Assembly (NCBI RefSeq): GCF_023197165.1
Contig: NZ_JALPRD010000009.1
Span: 124,001-188,000, forward strand
DNA from: Sphingopyxis sp. MSC1_008
GTDB lineage: Bacteria; Pseudomonadota; Alphaproteobacteria; Sphingomonadales; Sphingomonadaceae
DNA length: 64,000 nucleotides
Reading direction: 5' to 3'
Part shown: in pieces, positions 43,450-52,446 of the stretch
How the letters are laid out: every line of letters starts with the position of its first letter
Numbering within the stretch: position 1 is the stretch's first letter
Translations under genes and position numbers: made by a program
The notes under the pieces: model-generated
Told to the model about the DNA's origin: nothing
What the model saw: only the letters and a program-made list of their open reading frames with translations
The model's database searches: none

Positions 43450-44490
43450 TCACGCTCGCCCGGTCGCGCCGCTTCGTCGCAGAATGCGCCGGTAGAGCGC
43501 GATATAGTCGTCGGCCATTCGTTCGACCGAAAAACGGGCGCGCGTGTTCGCGGACACCGCGGCGCGATCGAGCCCTGCGATTCGCGGCACGGCCGCCGCC
43601 GCCCCTGCCTCGTCCTCTATGAGAAATCCGGTGCGGCCCTCTTCGACGATTTCCGCCATTGATCCGCGTCGCACCGCTATGACCGGTGTGCCGCACGCCA
43701 TTGCCTCGACGACCGACAGGCCAAAGGGCTCGTCGAAGTTGATGAGGTGGAGCAGCGCATGCGCGCCGCCGAGCGCGCGGCCGCGATCGGCGCCGCCGAC
43801 TGCGCCGTGGAAGAGAATATGCTCGCCATCGACAGCGGGCAGGATATGCTCGCGGTGATAGGCCTCGTCCTGAACCACGCCGTAGATATGGAGGCGGCGC
43901 CCCGTGACGCGCGCAACCGCGATGGCCTCGCGCGCGCCCTTGTCGGGGTGAATGCGCCCGAAAAAGACGAGATCGTCGCTGCCTGCGGAGTCCAATGGAA
44001 AATCGTCGAAGCGGATGCCGTGGTGGATCGTCGCCGCATAGGCGAGACCGGGATGGCGGTCGGCTTCGCTGATCGCGACGAAGTGCACCCGCTCGTCATA
44101 AGGCTTGTACATCGGCAGGATGCGTTCGGACGAGAAGCCGTGGATTGTCGTGACGATCGGCGTATCGACCAGCGGCGCGAAAGCGTGCGCAGGGAAGTCG
44201 GCCTGGTTATGAATGATGTCGAAATCGCCGGCGCGCGCGAACAGGTGCGACAAGTGGCGATATTCCCAGACCTTCGCATCGACCGAAGGGTCCTCGCTAT
44301 AGGGCGCGGGCACGACCGCCTCGAGTTTTGCCGTGGTCAGGCTGTCGCGAGTCGCGAACAGCGTGACGTCGAGCCCGCGGGCGACGAGCGCCTCGGTCAG
44401 AAGACTCGTGACAAGCTCCCATGGTCCATAATGGCGCGGCGGAGTCCGCCAGGCGATGGGGGCGAGCATCGCAATCCGCATTTCAGGCAT
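43450..44490 (-). CDS. GT4 family glycosyltransferase
   Basis: A 346-residue GT-B enzyme: N-terminal MRIAMLAPIAWRTPPRHYGP, with the Rossmann-like half ending at FHGAVGGADRGRALGGAHAL, and the C-terminal donor motif EPFGLSVVEAMACGTPVIAV. Acceptor and donor cannot be named. Start is ATG 44490, overlapping the upstream gene's stop by eight bases, or ATG 44481. It is coupled to the GH13 gene, which hints at synthesis or turnover of an alpha-glucan or trehalose-type product. Confidence 0.82.
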   Translation of the reverse strand: MPEMRIAMLAPIAWRTPPRHYGPWELVTSLLTEALVARGLDVTLFATRDSLTTAKLEAVVPAPYSEDPSVDAKVWEYRHLSHLFARAGDFDIIHNQADFPAHAFAPLVDTPIVTTIHGFSSERILPMYKPYDERVHFVAISEADRHPGLAYAATIHHGIRFDDFPLDSAGSDDLVFFGRIHPDKGAREAIAVARVTGRRLHIYGVVQDEAYHREHILPAVDGEHILFHGAVGGADRGRALGGAHALLHLINFDEPFGLSVVEAMACGTPVIAVRRGSMAEIVEEGRTGFLIEDEAGAAAAVPRIAGLDRAAVSANTRARFSVERMADDYIALYRRILRRSGATGRA

Positions 44491-46093
44491 TCTCAATACG
44501 CAGGACCAGGCCCTCATCGGGCGCGAGACTGCCATCGAGCGTGCGCAAGGCCTGCGTCGAGGCCAGCACATCAGCGATCGCCGCTCCGTCCGGCAAGAAA
44601 AGGCGACGCGTTTCGCTTCGCATATTGAGAGCGATGAGCAGCCGTTCGTCCGCGTCCCAGCGCTCATATTGCAGCACGCCCTCGTCCGAAGGCACCAGCC
44701 GGAACCCGCCCGTGCGAAGCGAGGCATGACGACGACGAACGGCGAGCAGCCGCCGGTAGAGGGTCAGCATCGAAGCGGGATCGCGGTCCTCACTTTCGAC
44801 ATTGTGCACCGGCCAGCTTCCGTGCAGCGGCAGCCAGGGCTCGACCTCGCTGAAACCGGCGTAGACGCTGTCGTTCCACGCCATCGGGGTGCGTGCCGCA
44901 TCGCGGCCAAGCCCGAGGCCCGGCTGCCTGAGATCCTGCGGATCGCGGATGCGTTCCGGCGGGATCGACACCCGTCCGATACCGAGCTCGTCGCCTTGAT
45001 AGAGCGTCGGGGTGCCGCGAAGCGTGAGCAGGAGCATCGCGGCGACGCGCGCCTGTAGATCGCCGATGCGGCCGGCGAGCCGCGGCGCGTCGTGGCTGCC
45101 GAGCACCCAGTTCGGCCAGCCTTCCGGCGGGAGCGCCGTTTCATAGGCCGCGATGATTGCGGCGAGCGTAGCGGCATCCCAACGCGCCTCGAAGAGCTGG
45201 AAATTGAAGGGAAGATGAACTCCTGGCGCGTCGACGCTGCCATAATATCGCATCAGCTCATCGACCGGGAGGCAGATTTCGCCGACGAGCAGCCGTTCGC
45301 CATAGCTGTCGGCGAGCATGCGAAAAGCCGCCGCGAGCTCGTGGATCTCGGGCTGGTTTGCCGAGTGATGCTGGAGAACGAGAAACTTCTCTCCCATTCC
45401 CGGGACAAAATCGGGATTGGCGGGGTTGTCGGGCAGATCCTCGGCCTTGATGCAGTGCCACAGTACATCGATGCGAAAGCCGTCAACACCGCGGTCGAAC
45501 CAGAAGCGCAGCACGTCGGTCATCGCGGCGCGTACCTCCGGATTGCGCCAGTTGAGGTCGGCCTGTTCCGTCAGAAAGGTATGGAGATAATATTGGCCGG
45601 TCGCGTGGTCCCATTCCCAGGCGGGACCGCCCATGTCGCTCGTCCAGTTGTTCGGCGGCCCGCCGCCCGGAGCGCCGTCGCGCCAGATATACCAGTCGCG
45701 CTTCGGATTGTCGCGCGACGAACGACTTTCGGCGAACCAGGGATGCACGGTCGAACTATGGTTCGGCACGAAATCGAGCAGGAGCCTGAGGCCGCGCTCA
45801 TGCGCCTGGGCAATCAGCCTTTCAATGTCGTCGAGGGTCCCGAAGATCGGGTCAACGGCGCAATAGTCCGAAACATCATAGCCAAAATCCGCCATTGGCG
45901 AAGGAAAGATTGGAGAAAGCCAGATGGCGTCGACGCCGAGGCCGGCAATATAGTCGAGCCGGCCCCTTATCCCCTCGATGTCGCCGACACCGTCGCGATC
46001 GCTGTCCTGAAAGGAGCGTGGATAGATTTGATAAATGACCGCGCTTTCCCACCAGGGACGTGCACGGCCGTCGATTGCCGGCTGGATGCTCAT
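44483..46093 (-). CDS. GH13 alpha-glucosidase (oligo-1,6-glucosidase/trehalose synthase group)
   Basis: A 536-residue alpha-amylase-family enzyme. The (beta/alpha)8 barrel shows YQIYPRSFQDSDRDGVGD, DFVPNHSS, the nucleophile Asp in GFRIDVLW, the acid/base Glu in LVGEICLPV and the stabiliser Asp in VLGSHDAPR. Length and motifs suit alpha-glucosidases, oligo-1,6-glucosidases and related enzymes; substrate is unresolved among these. ATG at 46093 gives the usual length; upstream initiation would need TTG. No signal peptide, so cytoplasmic. Confidence 0.88.
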   Translation of the reverse strand: MSIQPAIDGRARPWWESAVIYQIYPRSFQDSDRDGVGDIEGIRGRLDYIAGLGVDAIWLSPIFPSPMADFGYDVSDYCAVDPIFGTLDDIERLIAQAHERGLRLLLDFVPNHSSTVHPWFAESRSSRDNPKRDWYIWRDGAPGGGPPNNWTSDMGGPAWEWDHATGQYYLHTFLTEQADLNWRNPEVRAAMTDVLRFWFDRGVDGFRIDVLWHCIKAEDLPDNPANPDFVPGMGEKFLVLQHHSANQPEIHELAAAFRMLADSYGERLLVGEICLPVDELMRYYGSVDAPGVHLPFNFQLFEARWDAATLAAIIAAYETALPPEGWPNWVLGSHDAPRLAGRIGDLQARVAAMLLLTLRGTPTLYQGDELGIGRVSIPPERIRDPQDLRQPGLGLGRDAARTPMAWNDSVYAGFSEVEPWLPLHGSWPVHNVESEDRDPASMLTLYRRLLAVRRRHASLRTGGFRLVPSDEGVLQYERWDADERLLIALNMRSETRRLFLPDGAAIADVLASTQALRTLDGSLAPDEGLVLRIENA

Positions 46094-46332
46094 GAGGCGG
46101 ATAACGCCCGAAGCGCGCGATAGTGCCAAGGGGAAGGAAGTTGCGGACAAAGGCGCTGCTGCTCAAACGGCCAGCAAAGTCGCACTAGCGCTCTTCTGCC
46201 GCAGTGGAACCCCCGGCCCGGAACATGCCCCAGGGCATTCCGGAACCGGGGCGCTCCTCGCCTGCCGATGGGAGGGCTCGGCGCAGGCGATGGGCGACGC
46301 GGCGCGCACCAACCAAGCGCACCGCATCATGG

Positions 46333-46674
46333 CTATTTCTTCGGGGGGGTGGCCTGTTTGTCGGTCGGTGCCGTTCCCCTCGAACTCGTTGCCGCGTCCG
46401 GCGGCGTCGTGCCGGAGGCGCCTTCGCCAGGCATCGCGCCCGATCCGGGCGCCGTGCCAGTGGTCCCGGTGCCGCCGCCCGCCGTCGCATCGGTCGAAGT
46501 CTCGTCGGTCTCGGCCGAGCCGCTACCGGGGGTCGACATGTCAGCGGGCGGTGCCACGGCGCCGTCGTCGGCGGGAACCGTCTCCCTCTCGCTCTGCGAG
46601 GTTCCGTCGTTCGCGGAGTTGCAGGCCGCCAGCAGGAGGACTGCGGGCAAAATAGCCAGATAATGACGTGACAT
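46333..46674 (-). CDS. Ser/Thr/Pro/Gly-rich lipoprotein
   Basis: A 113-residue lipoprotein. The signal peptide MSRHYLAILPAVLLLAAC ends in the lipobox LAAC; Cys18 would be lipidated. The mature part is low in complexity (runs of Ser, Thr, Gly, Pro and Asp). Function unknown. An EcfG-type promoter and a strong dyad lie directly upstream. Confidence 0.75.
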   Translation of the reverse strand: MSRHYLAILPAVLLLAACNSANDGTSQSERETVPADDGAVAPPADMSTPGSGSAETDETSTDATAGGGTGTTGTAPGSGAMPGEGASGTTPPDAATSSRGTAPTDKQATPPKK

Positions 46675-46697
46675 GGGATATTCTCCATCGCTGAGAT

Positions 46698-46725
46698 ATG
46701 ATCGATGACGACGGACATCGATCAT
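46698..46725. promoter_or_regulatory. 10-bp perfect inverted repeat overlapping the lipoprotein promoter
   Basis: ATGATCGATG (46698-46707), eight bases, CATCGATCAT (46716-46725). The two arms match perfectly. The repeat covers the -10 and spacer of the promoter at 46707-46731, so a bound protein could block it. The divergent Crp/Fnr gene starts 211 bases away. Confidence 0.55.
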
Positions 46726-46731
46726 GGTTCC
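46707..46731 (-). promoter_or_regulatory. EcfG-type promoter of the lipoprotein gene
   Basis: Minus strand GGAAC (46731-46727), 16 bases, CGTC (46710-46707). The -10 lies 32 bases before the ATG at 46674, the usual distance. Confidence 0.6.
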
Positions 46732-46853
46732 GCCGCTCCATGGATGTTTCGCGCAGAGTTGATCCAGTATAAGATGTGACGCGCGGACCGCTGCTAGAGC
46801 GGCGCAAGCGAGATAAGGTTGCCTGCGGGGACTGGCCATTTCGCGGAACCGAT

Positions 46854-46878
46854 CGGCACCAAATCCGTATTTCTGAAA
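46854..46878 (+). promoter_or_regulatory. Weak EcfG-like promoter ahead of Crp/Fnr gene
   Basis: GGAAC (46854-46858), 16 bases, CGTA (46875-46878). It lies 57 bases before the ATG at 46936. The last -10 base differs from CGTT. Confidence 0.35.
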
Positions 46879-46935
46879 ATCCCGCTTTCGTCTGGCGCGA
46901 CCGGACCGAGCGAAAAATATCGAACGGCGAGGAAG

Positions 46936-47673
46936 ATGGAAAGTTTCGACTGTGCGTTGGCGGTACGGCTGGCCGCCTTCGCTGAACTGACGGCCGACGA
47001 ACGTCGAACTGTCAACGAGCTGGTATCGCGCACGGCGCGTTGGCTGGCACCGCGCGAGGAAATCATGAGCCAAGGCGAACGACCGCGCGCGGTCCATGTC
47101 ATCGTCGACGGCTGGGCCGTCAGCACGAAGCAGCTGATCGACGGCAGGCGGCAGATCGTGAATTTTCTCGTTCCCGGCGACTTGTGCGCGACGAATATCT
47201 ACATATTGGACCGGGCAGATCATGCGCTGGCCGCGCTCACGCACGCACGTGTCGCCTCGATCGGCGCCGCGGACTTCGAGGCCATGATGGCGGCCTCGCC
47301 GCGCATCGCGCGCGCGCTCTGGTGGAACGAGCTGTCCGCCGCCTCGGTCCAGCGCGAATGGACGACCAGCCTCGGGCAGCGAAATGCCTATGAGCGCATC
47401 GCCCACCTGCTCTGCGAACTCTACATGCGGCTCCACGCTGTTGGCTTGACGCAGCGTGGCGGCTGTGAATTTCCGATCACCCAAAACGATCTCGCCGATG
47501 CGACCGGGCTGACGTCGGTGCATGTCAATCGGACCATCCAGCAGCTGCGGCACGACGGGCTAATCGAGCTGCACGACAAGCGTCTCATCCCGAACGATAT
47601 CAAGCGCCTCGCCGAGGCTGGCCTTTTTCATCCCGATTATCTTCATCTCGCGCCATCGATTCACGGCGGCTGA
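46936..47673 (+). CDS. Crp/Fnr family transcriptional regulator
   Basis: A 245-residue regulator with barrel (about 25-130; VPGDLCATNIYIL) and HTH (about 180-225; ITQNDLADATGLTSVHVNRT). No FNR cysteine cluster. ATG at 46936 has GAGGAAG immediately upstream. It is convergent, after 18 bases, with a DUF6894 gene, mirroring the Crp/Fnr-DUF6894 pairing at 34.0-35.1 kb. Signal and targets unknown. Confidence 0.88.
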   Translation: MESFDCALAVRLAAFAELTADERRTVNELVSRTARWLAPREEIMSQGERPRAVHVIVDGWAVSTKQLIDGRRQIVNFLVPGDLCATNIYILDRADHALAALTHARVASIGAADFEAMMAASPRIARALWWNELSAASVQREWTTSLGQRNAYERIAHLLCELYMRLHAVGLTQRGGCEFPITQNDLADATGLTSVHVNRTIQQLRHDGLIELHDKRLIPNDIKRLAEAGLFHPDYLHLAPSIHGG

Positions 47674-47691
47674 CGACGTGCGGGAGATGCT

Positions 47692-48120
47692 TCAGACAGT
47701 CCCGCGTGGCGCAGGTCGCTCGAAATCAGCAAGACGGCGCAGCAGATGGTGCGATTCTGAGAGCGATTGCTGCACCTCGGCAAATCCCGCGCGAAGCTCG
47801 GCCTGCGCGACCGTCGCTCGCCGGTGCGTGTCATAGTAAAAAAGTGCCGAGTTTTCGGGGACGGCGACCGGGAGCGAATTGCCTCTGCAAGCCTCGACTG
47901 CCTCGGCGAAGGGTAGCTGAAACAAGAGCCGCCCCGCCTCGTCGGTGATCTCAAACGCGCACTTCGACGGATCCTTGCGCTTGACGAGCAGTTCGGACCA
48001 CATCTCCTGCGTGGTAGTGAAAGCCTGCAGATAAGCATCTTCGGCATTCGCGCATTCGACGCCGCAGTCGTCGCGGCTCAATGTCGAACCATCCGAAAAA
48101 TGAAAATAGTAAAGCGCCAT
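47692..48120 (-). CDS. DUF6894 family protein (extended form)
   Basis: A 142-residue protein. The N-terminal 80 residues have the DUF6894 pattern (MALYYFHFSDGSTLSRDDCG, then a helix and ITDEAGRLLFQLPFAEAVEA). About 55 further residues (VAQAELRAGFAEVQQSLSES) form helices not present in the two shorter copies. Function unknown. Divergent from the CheB-CheR gene. Confidence 0.8.
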   Translation of the reverse strand: MALYYFHFSDGSTLSRDDCGVECANAEDAYLQAFTTTQEMWSELLVKRKDPSKCAFEITDEAGRLLFQLPFAEAVEACRGNSLPVAVPENSALFYYDTHRRATVAQAELRAGFAEVQQSLSESHHLLRRLADFERPAPRGTV

Positions 48121-48279
48121 ATCTGCTTCCTCGCGCCCTCCGTTCCGCTTGTTCTAAGGCGTGCGCGCTGTCGTCACAATGAACCAACGGCCAGCGAGAC
48201 GAGTTTATCATCGCCAGCCTAGCATCATAAGCGCAAAACGGCTCTATTGGTTTCAATCATTTCTCAGAATCGGATTTCC

Positions 48280-51183
48280 ATGACCAACGCGTCAAACGAA
48301 GCGGCTGCCGATGTCGCAGACCTGAGTCCCATCTGCGCGATCGGCGCGTCGGCCGGGGGTGTTGGCGCGTTGCAGCATTTCTTCCGCGCCATCGCGCCCG
48401 ATCTCGGCCTCGCCTATGTGGTGGTCGTTCATCTGGCGCCCGATTTCCCGAGCCAGCTCGCCGAAATCATCGCAGGTTGTACGACCATGCCGGTTCACCA
48501 GGTATCGGACGCGCCCGAACTCAAGCCCGATTGTGTCTATGTCATCGGACCCGACCGCGAACTGGTAATCGAAGGCAATAATATCCGCTCGCGACCTTTT
48601 CATGAGCCGCGCGGCCAGCGGGCCCCGATCGACATGTTTTTCCGCTCCGTCGCCAGCGCGCGCGGCGACGGCTATGCAGTCGTCCTGACCGGGGCGGGGT
48701 CGGATGGCGCCGTCGGAGTACGCAAGATCAAGGAGTCCGGCGGGGTCATCATGGTGCAGGACCCTGCCGAAGCCGAATTTCCGATGATGCCGCGCAGTGC
48801 GATCGCCACCGGGGTCGCCGACTTCATCGCGCCGATCGCCGAGCTCACCGAACGGATCGCTGAAACGCTGCAGAGCAAGAAGGCGCTCGCGCGGACCGCG
48901 GACGAAGCCGCCGACAGCGAAATCGGCCGAATCCTGGGCTTCCTGCGGTCGCGCACCGGCCACGACTTCGCAAGCTACAAGAGCGCCACAGTGCGCCGCC
49001 GGATCGGGCGGCGGATGCAGGTGACGCGCCAGCCCAGCCTCGCCGATTATAGTCGTTATCTCACCGAGACGCCCGAGGAAGCGCAGGAGCTGCTCGGGGA
49101 CCTGCTGATTTCGGTCACCTCCTTTTTCCGCGATCCGTCCGCCTTTGACGTTCTCGCCGCAACGGTCATCCCGGCGCTGTTCGACCGGGGACAGGAGGAT
49201 CCGATCCGCATGTGGTCGGTGGGCTGCGCGACGGGCGAGGAAGCCTATAGCCTCGCGATCCTCGTTCTCGAAGAGGCCGACAAGCGGGGGGTCGCTCCCA
49301 ATATCCAGATATTCGCGAGCGACCTTGACGAGGGGGCGCTCGCAACCGCGCGCGAGGGCCGCTATCCGCGCGCGATCGAGGCCGATGTGTCGGAGGAAAG
49401 GCTCGAGCGCTATTTTGTCGCCGAGCTCGACCATTATCGCGTGCGCAAAGAGGTCCGCAATCTCGTGCTCTTCGCTCATCACAGCGGGATGAAGGATCCG
49501 CCCTTTATGCGGATGAATCTGATCTCGTGCCGAAACCTGCTCATCTATCTCCAGCGCGAACTCCAGGGACAACTCCTCGCCCTCTTTCATTACGCCCTGC
49601 GGCCGGGGTGTTTCTTGTTCCTCGGATCCGCAGAAAGCGCTGACGTGCGCCCCGAACTCTACGCCGCGCACGACCGCGAAGCCCGGCTCTATACCGCCAA
49701 GCCTCGCAGCACGAATACGATGAATTTCCTCAACCAGCTCCCCCGCGACCACCGCGTCGAACTGCCTCCGATGCCGAGCGAACGGATCCGGCGCGACCGC
49801 TCGCCGGGTAAGGCGCATATCGCCGCGCTCGAAAAACTTGCACCGCCGAGCGCACTCGTCGACGAAGAACATCGCGTCATCAACCTTTCGGCCAATGCCG
49901 GGCGCTTTATTCGTCCGCCGGAGGGGCCGATGAGCAATGAACTTTCGGATATCGTCCGTCCTGAATTGCGCAGCGAACTCAAAAGCGCACTACACCGTGC
50001 GCTGCTAGGCGGTGAGACGACGGTTACCCTTCCCGTCAATGTCGAATTCGGCACTGAACGGCGGCGGATCCTGATGTTCGTCGCCCCCTCGTCAGAGGGG
50101 CCACACACCGCGCCGCAGGCGCTCGTCCTGTTCATGGACGCTGGGGCTGTAAGCGAGGATGCCGAGCCCGCGAGCGGAGAAGGCGGCAGCGCCGAGATGC
50201 AACTGCTACGGGACGAACTGCGCGCATCGCAGGAAAGGCTTGGCGCGAGCCGCCGCGAGCATGAAAGCTCGGCGCAGGAATTGCGGATCGCGAACGAGGA
50301 ATTGCAGTCGGTTAATGAGGAGTATCGCTCGACGGCCGAGGAGCTCGAGACCAGCAAAGAGGAACTCCAGTCGATCAATGAGGAGTTGCAGACCGTCAAC
50401 AGCGAGCTCAAGAGCAAGCTCGACAATATCGCGAGCGCGCACAGCGACCTGCAGAATTTGATCAATGCTACCGAGATCGGGACACTGTTTCTCGACGGTG
50501 AACTCCGGATCAAGATGCTAACGCCCGCCGTCGAGCAGTTGTTCAGCGTCACGGACTCCGACGTTGGACGGCCGATTACCGATTTTACGCATCGGCTCGT
50601 TTATGACGGTGTCGAGCGCGATGCGCGTAAAGTGCTGAAGGACTTGTCGCCGTTCGAAGACGAAGTGCTGACGAAAGATGGACGCTGGCTCATGATGCGG
50701 CTGCGTCCCTATCGAACAATGGAGGATCGGATCGAAGGGATCGTGCTGAGCTTCGTCGAAATCACCCAACGCCGCGAGGCCGAGGAGAGGCTGCGTGCAA
50801 GCGAGGAGCGATATCGGCACCTGCTGCTTGCGATGGAGGATGGATATATTCTCGTCGAACGCGACGCAAGCAAGGGCGTGCCAATCTGCAGCGAAGCCAA
50901 TCCGGCGGCGACCAGTCTCATCGGAAGCGAGCTCGAAGGCCGCCCGCTGCGCGATCTGGATGAAGCGCTCGGACAGCAACTGTCGGACCTCGTCGAGAGT
51001 GCGCGCGACAGCCGCGAAACGCGGCGGATCGAGATCGCCTTGCCGACGCAGCGATGGGCCGATGTCGGTGTGATCCGGATCGACGGAGACCGCAGTGTTC
51101 TCAGCTTTCGCGACATCACCGCGCAGAAGACAGTCGAGAAGGAAAGGGATCGCCTAGCAGAGCAGGTCCGAGGCGCGACGTGA
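48280..51183 (+). CDS. CheB-CheR-PAS hybrid protein
   Basis: A 967-residue soluble protein. CheB methylesterase (about 18-205) has the catalytic Ser24 in GASAGG, His51 in VVVHLAP and the Asp in LTGAGSDGA. CheR methyltransferase (about 220-470) has SVTSFFRDP and GCATGEEAYS. A long coiled coil (about 650-730; RIANEELQSVNEEYRSTAEE) precedes two PAS-like domains to the C terminus. There is no histidine-kinase domain, unlike many relatives. No chemoreceptor or other che gene is nearby, so it is an orphan; a role in methylation-linked signalling outside chemotaxis is inferred. Confidence 0.9.
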   Translation: MTNASNEAAADVADLSPICAIGASAGGVGALQHFFRAIAPDLGLAYVVVVHLAPDFPSQLAEIIAGCTTMPVHQVSDAPELKPDCVYVIGPDRELVIEGNNIRSRPFHEPRGQRAPIDMFFRSVASARGDGYAVVLTGAGSDGAVGVRKIKESGGVIMVQDPAEAEFPMMPRSAIATGVADFIAPIAELTERIAETLQSKKALARTADEAADSEIGRILGFLRSRTGHDFASYKSATVRRRIGRRMQVTRQPSLADYSRYLTETPEEAQELLGDLLISVTSFFRDPSAFDVLAATVIPALFDRGQEDPIRMWSVGCATGEEAYSLAILVLEEADKRGVAPNIQIFASDLDEGALATAREGRYPRAIEADVSEERLERYFVAELDHYRVRKEVRNLVLFAHHSGMKDPPFMRMNLISCRNLLIYLQRELQGQLLALFHYALRPGCFLFLGSAESADVRPELYAAHDREARLYTAKPRSTNTMNFLNQLPRDHRVELPPMPSERIRRDRSPGKAHIAALEKLAPPSALVDEEHRVINLSANAGRFIRPPEGPMSNELSDIVRPELRSELKSALHRALLGGETTVTLPVNVEFGTERRRILMFVAPSSEGPHTAPQALVLFMDAGAVSEDAEPASGEGGSAEMQLLRDELRASQERLGASRREHESSAQELRIANEELQSVNEEYRSTAEELETSKEELQSINEELQTVNSELKSKLDNIASAHSDLQNLINATEIGTLFLDGELRIKMLTPAVEQLFSVTDSDVGRPITDFTHRLVYDGVERDARKVLKDLSPFEDEVLTKDGRWLMMRLRPYRTMEDRIEGIVLSFVEITQRREAEERLRASEERYRHLLLAMEDGYILVERDASKGVPICSEANPAATSLIGSELEGRPLRDLDEALGQQLSDLVESARDSRETRRIEIALPTQRWADVGVIRIDGDRSVLSFRDITAQKTVEKERDRLAEQVRGAT

Positions 51184-51253
51184 CCCGGCGTCATCGACGG
51201 ACTTCAGCAGCCCGTCGAAGCGCCTAGCGCCGGGGTAGGTTGCGCGCCTTGGC

Positions 51254-52126
51254 CTAAAGGATCGGCTTGCCGCCGGTCACCGCGACCGTCGCGCCCGAGA
51301 TATAGCTTGCTTCGTTGGTTGCCAGCATCACATAGGCCGGCGCGAGTTCCTTCGGCTGGGCGGGACGCCCCATGGGGTAATCCTTCCCGAAATTTTTCAC
51401 CTCCTCAGGCGGCATGGTCGACGGAATAAGCGGCGTCCACACGGGACCAGGTGCGACGCAATTGACGCGAATGCCCTTCTTGGCAAGCAATTGTGCGAGA
51501 CCGGCGGTAAAATTCTGGATCGCACCCTTTGTAGTCGCATATGGTAGCAAAGTCGCGCTGGGCATATCGGCATTGACGGAGGTGGTGTTGATGATTGAGG
51601 CGCCCTTGCTAAGATGCGGCATCGCGGCCTTGGCGAGATAGAACATGGCGTGGATATTCACTGCGAACGTTTTTTCCCATTCGTCGTCGGGGATATCGGT
51701 AAGCGCCTCGAACGTCATCTGATGCGCGGCATTGTTAACGAGAATATCGATCCCCCCAAACTCGTCTACCGCCTTCGCCACAATCTCGCGGCAATGCCCT
51801 GCATCGGCTATATCGCCGGCTATGAGCACCGCCCGTTTTCCCGCTTCTTCGATCCATCGCGCGGTATCGCGCGCATCATCCTCTTCGCAGAGATAAGAAA
51901 TGAGAATGTCGGCGCCTTCGCGCGCGAAGGCGATCGCAACGGCTCGCCCGATGCCGCTGTCGCCGCCGGTGATGATGACGCGTTTGCCGGCCAGCCGTCC
52001 CGACCCCCGGTAGCTTCCCTCCCCATGGTCGGGGCGCGGATCCATCGCGCCGAGCGTCCCGGGAACGTCCTGTTGCTGGTCGGGCAGCGGCGGCTCCACC
52101 CGTTCGAAACTGTCATCGGCTGGCAT
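51254..52126 (-). CDS. SDR family oxidoreductase (YhxC/YdaD-like)
   Basis: A 290-residue SDR with a long N-terminal leader rich in Pro/Gln/Asp and the motif GSGRLAGKRVIITGGDSGIG. Other marks: VNNAAHQM, catalytic Ser in INTTSVNADMP, Y-x3-K in PYATTKGA, and a C-terminal VTGGKPIL. This matches the general stress SDR group in bacteria (YhxC, YdaD, YghA). AGGAGG lies six bases before ATG 52126. Substrate unknown. Confidence 0.88.
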   Translation of the reverse strand: MPADDSFERVEPPLPDQQQDVPGTLGAMDPRPDHGEGSYRGSGRLAGKRVIITGGDSGIGRAVAIAFAREGADILISYLCEEDDARDTARWIEEAGKRAVLIAGDIADAGHCREIVAKAVDEFGGIDILVNNAAHQMTFEALTDIPDDEWEKTFAVNIHAMFYLAKAAMPHLSKGASIINTTSVNADMPSATLLPYATTKGAIQNFTAGLAQLLAKKGIRVNCVAPGPVWTPLIPSTMPPEEVKNFGKDYPMGRPAQPKELAPAYVMLATNEASYISGATVAVTGGKPIL

Positions 52127-52253
52127 GATTTTCCTCCTCGGCAAACGCCGTTTGCGGCACGCTTTCACATACCCCGCCCAATTCGTCCGGCCGGCAAGCG
52201 TTCCGACAGTTAACGCAAATCAACAACGGCCGCGGCGTTACGCAATCCGCCTT

Positions 52254-52297
52254 TCCCCCTCTGTCGAGGAGCAACTCCCCCTCTGTCGAGGAGCAAC
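52254..52297. repeat. 22-bp perfect tandem repeat, two copies
   Basis: Units 52254-52275 and 52276-52297 are identical (each starts TCCCCCTCTGTCG and ends GAGGAGCAAC). The block lies between the SDR and DUF4142 genes, 87 bases upstream of the EcfG promoter. It may be a slippage duplication or a protein site. Confidence 0.9.
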
Positions 52298-52383
52298 GAG
52301 TTTGCCACCGTCCGTCCGCCGCAACGATCTTATTATCTTAGATTAATAATCACGCGGCCTTAGCAACCGGTCCGCCTTACTCC

Positions 52384-52408
52384 GGAACTTCGGATGCCGC
52401 ATTACGTT
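52384..52408 (+). promoter_or_regulatory. EcfG promoter of the DUF4142 operon (full consensus)
   Basis: GGAAC (52384-52388), 16 bases and CGTT (52405-52408) match the alphaproteobacterial general stress motif exactly. The -10 ends 38 bases before the ATG at 52447. Confidence 0.75.
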
Positions 52409-52446
52409 GGCCGCGCAGGGGGAATCATCCCGACGGGAGACGATCG

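Larger units (their letters stand above)
52127..52446. other. Divergent intergenic region
   Basis: This 320-base gap lies between the SDR and the DUF4142 gene. It contains a 22-bp tandem repeat (52254-52297) and the best EcfG promoter in the window (52384-52408). I see no gene in it. Confidence 0.6.

Noticed and set aside
46218..46243. Hairpin with a 2-base bulge downstream of the lipoprotein gene
   Set aside because: No T tract on either strand, so I did not call a terminator.
48292..49872. Minus-strand open frame of 526 codons
   Set aside because: Antisense to the CheB-CheR catalytic domains; no motif.
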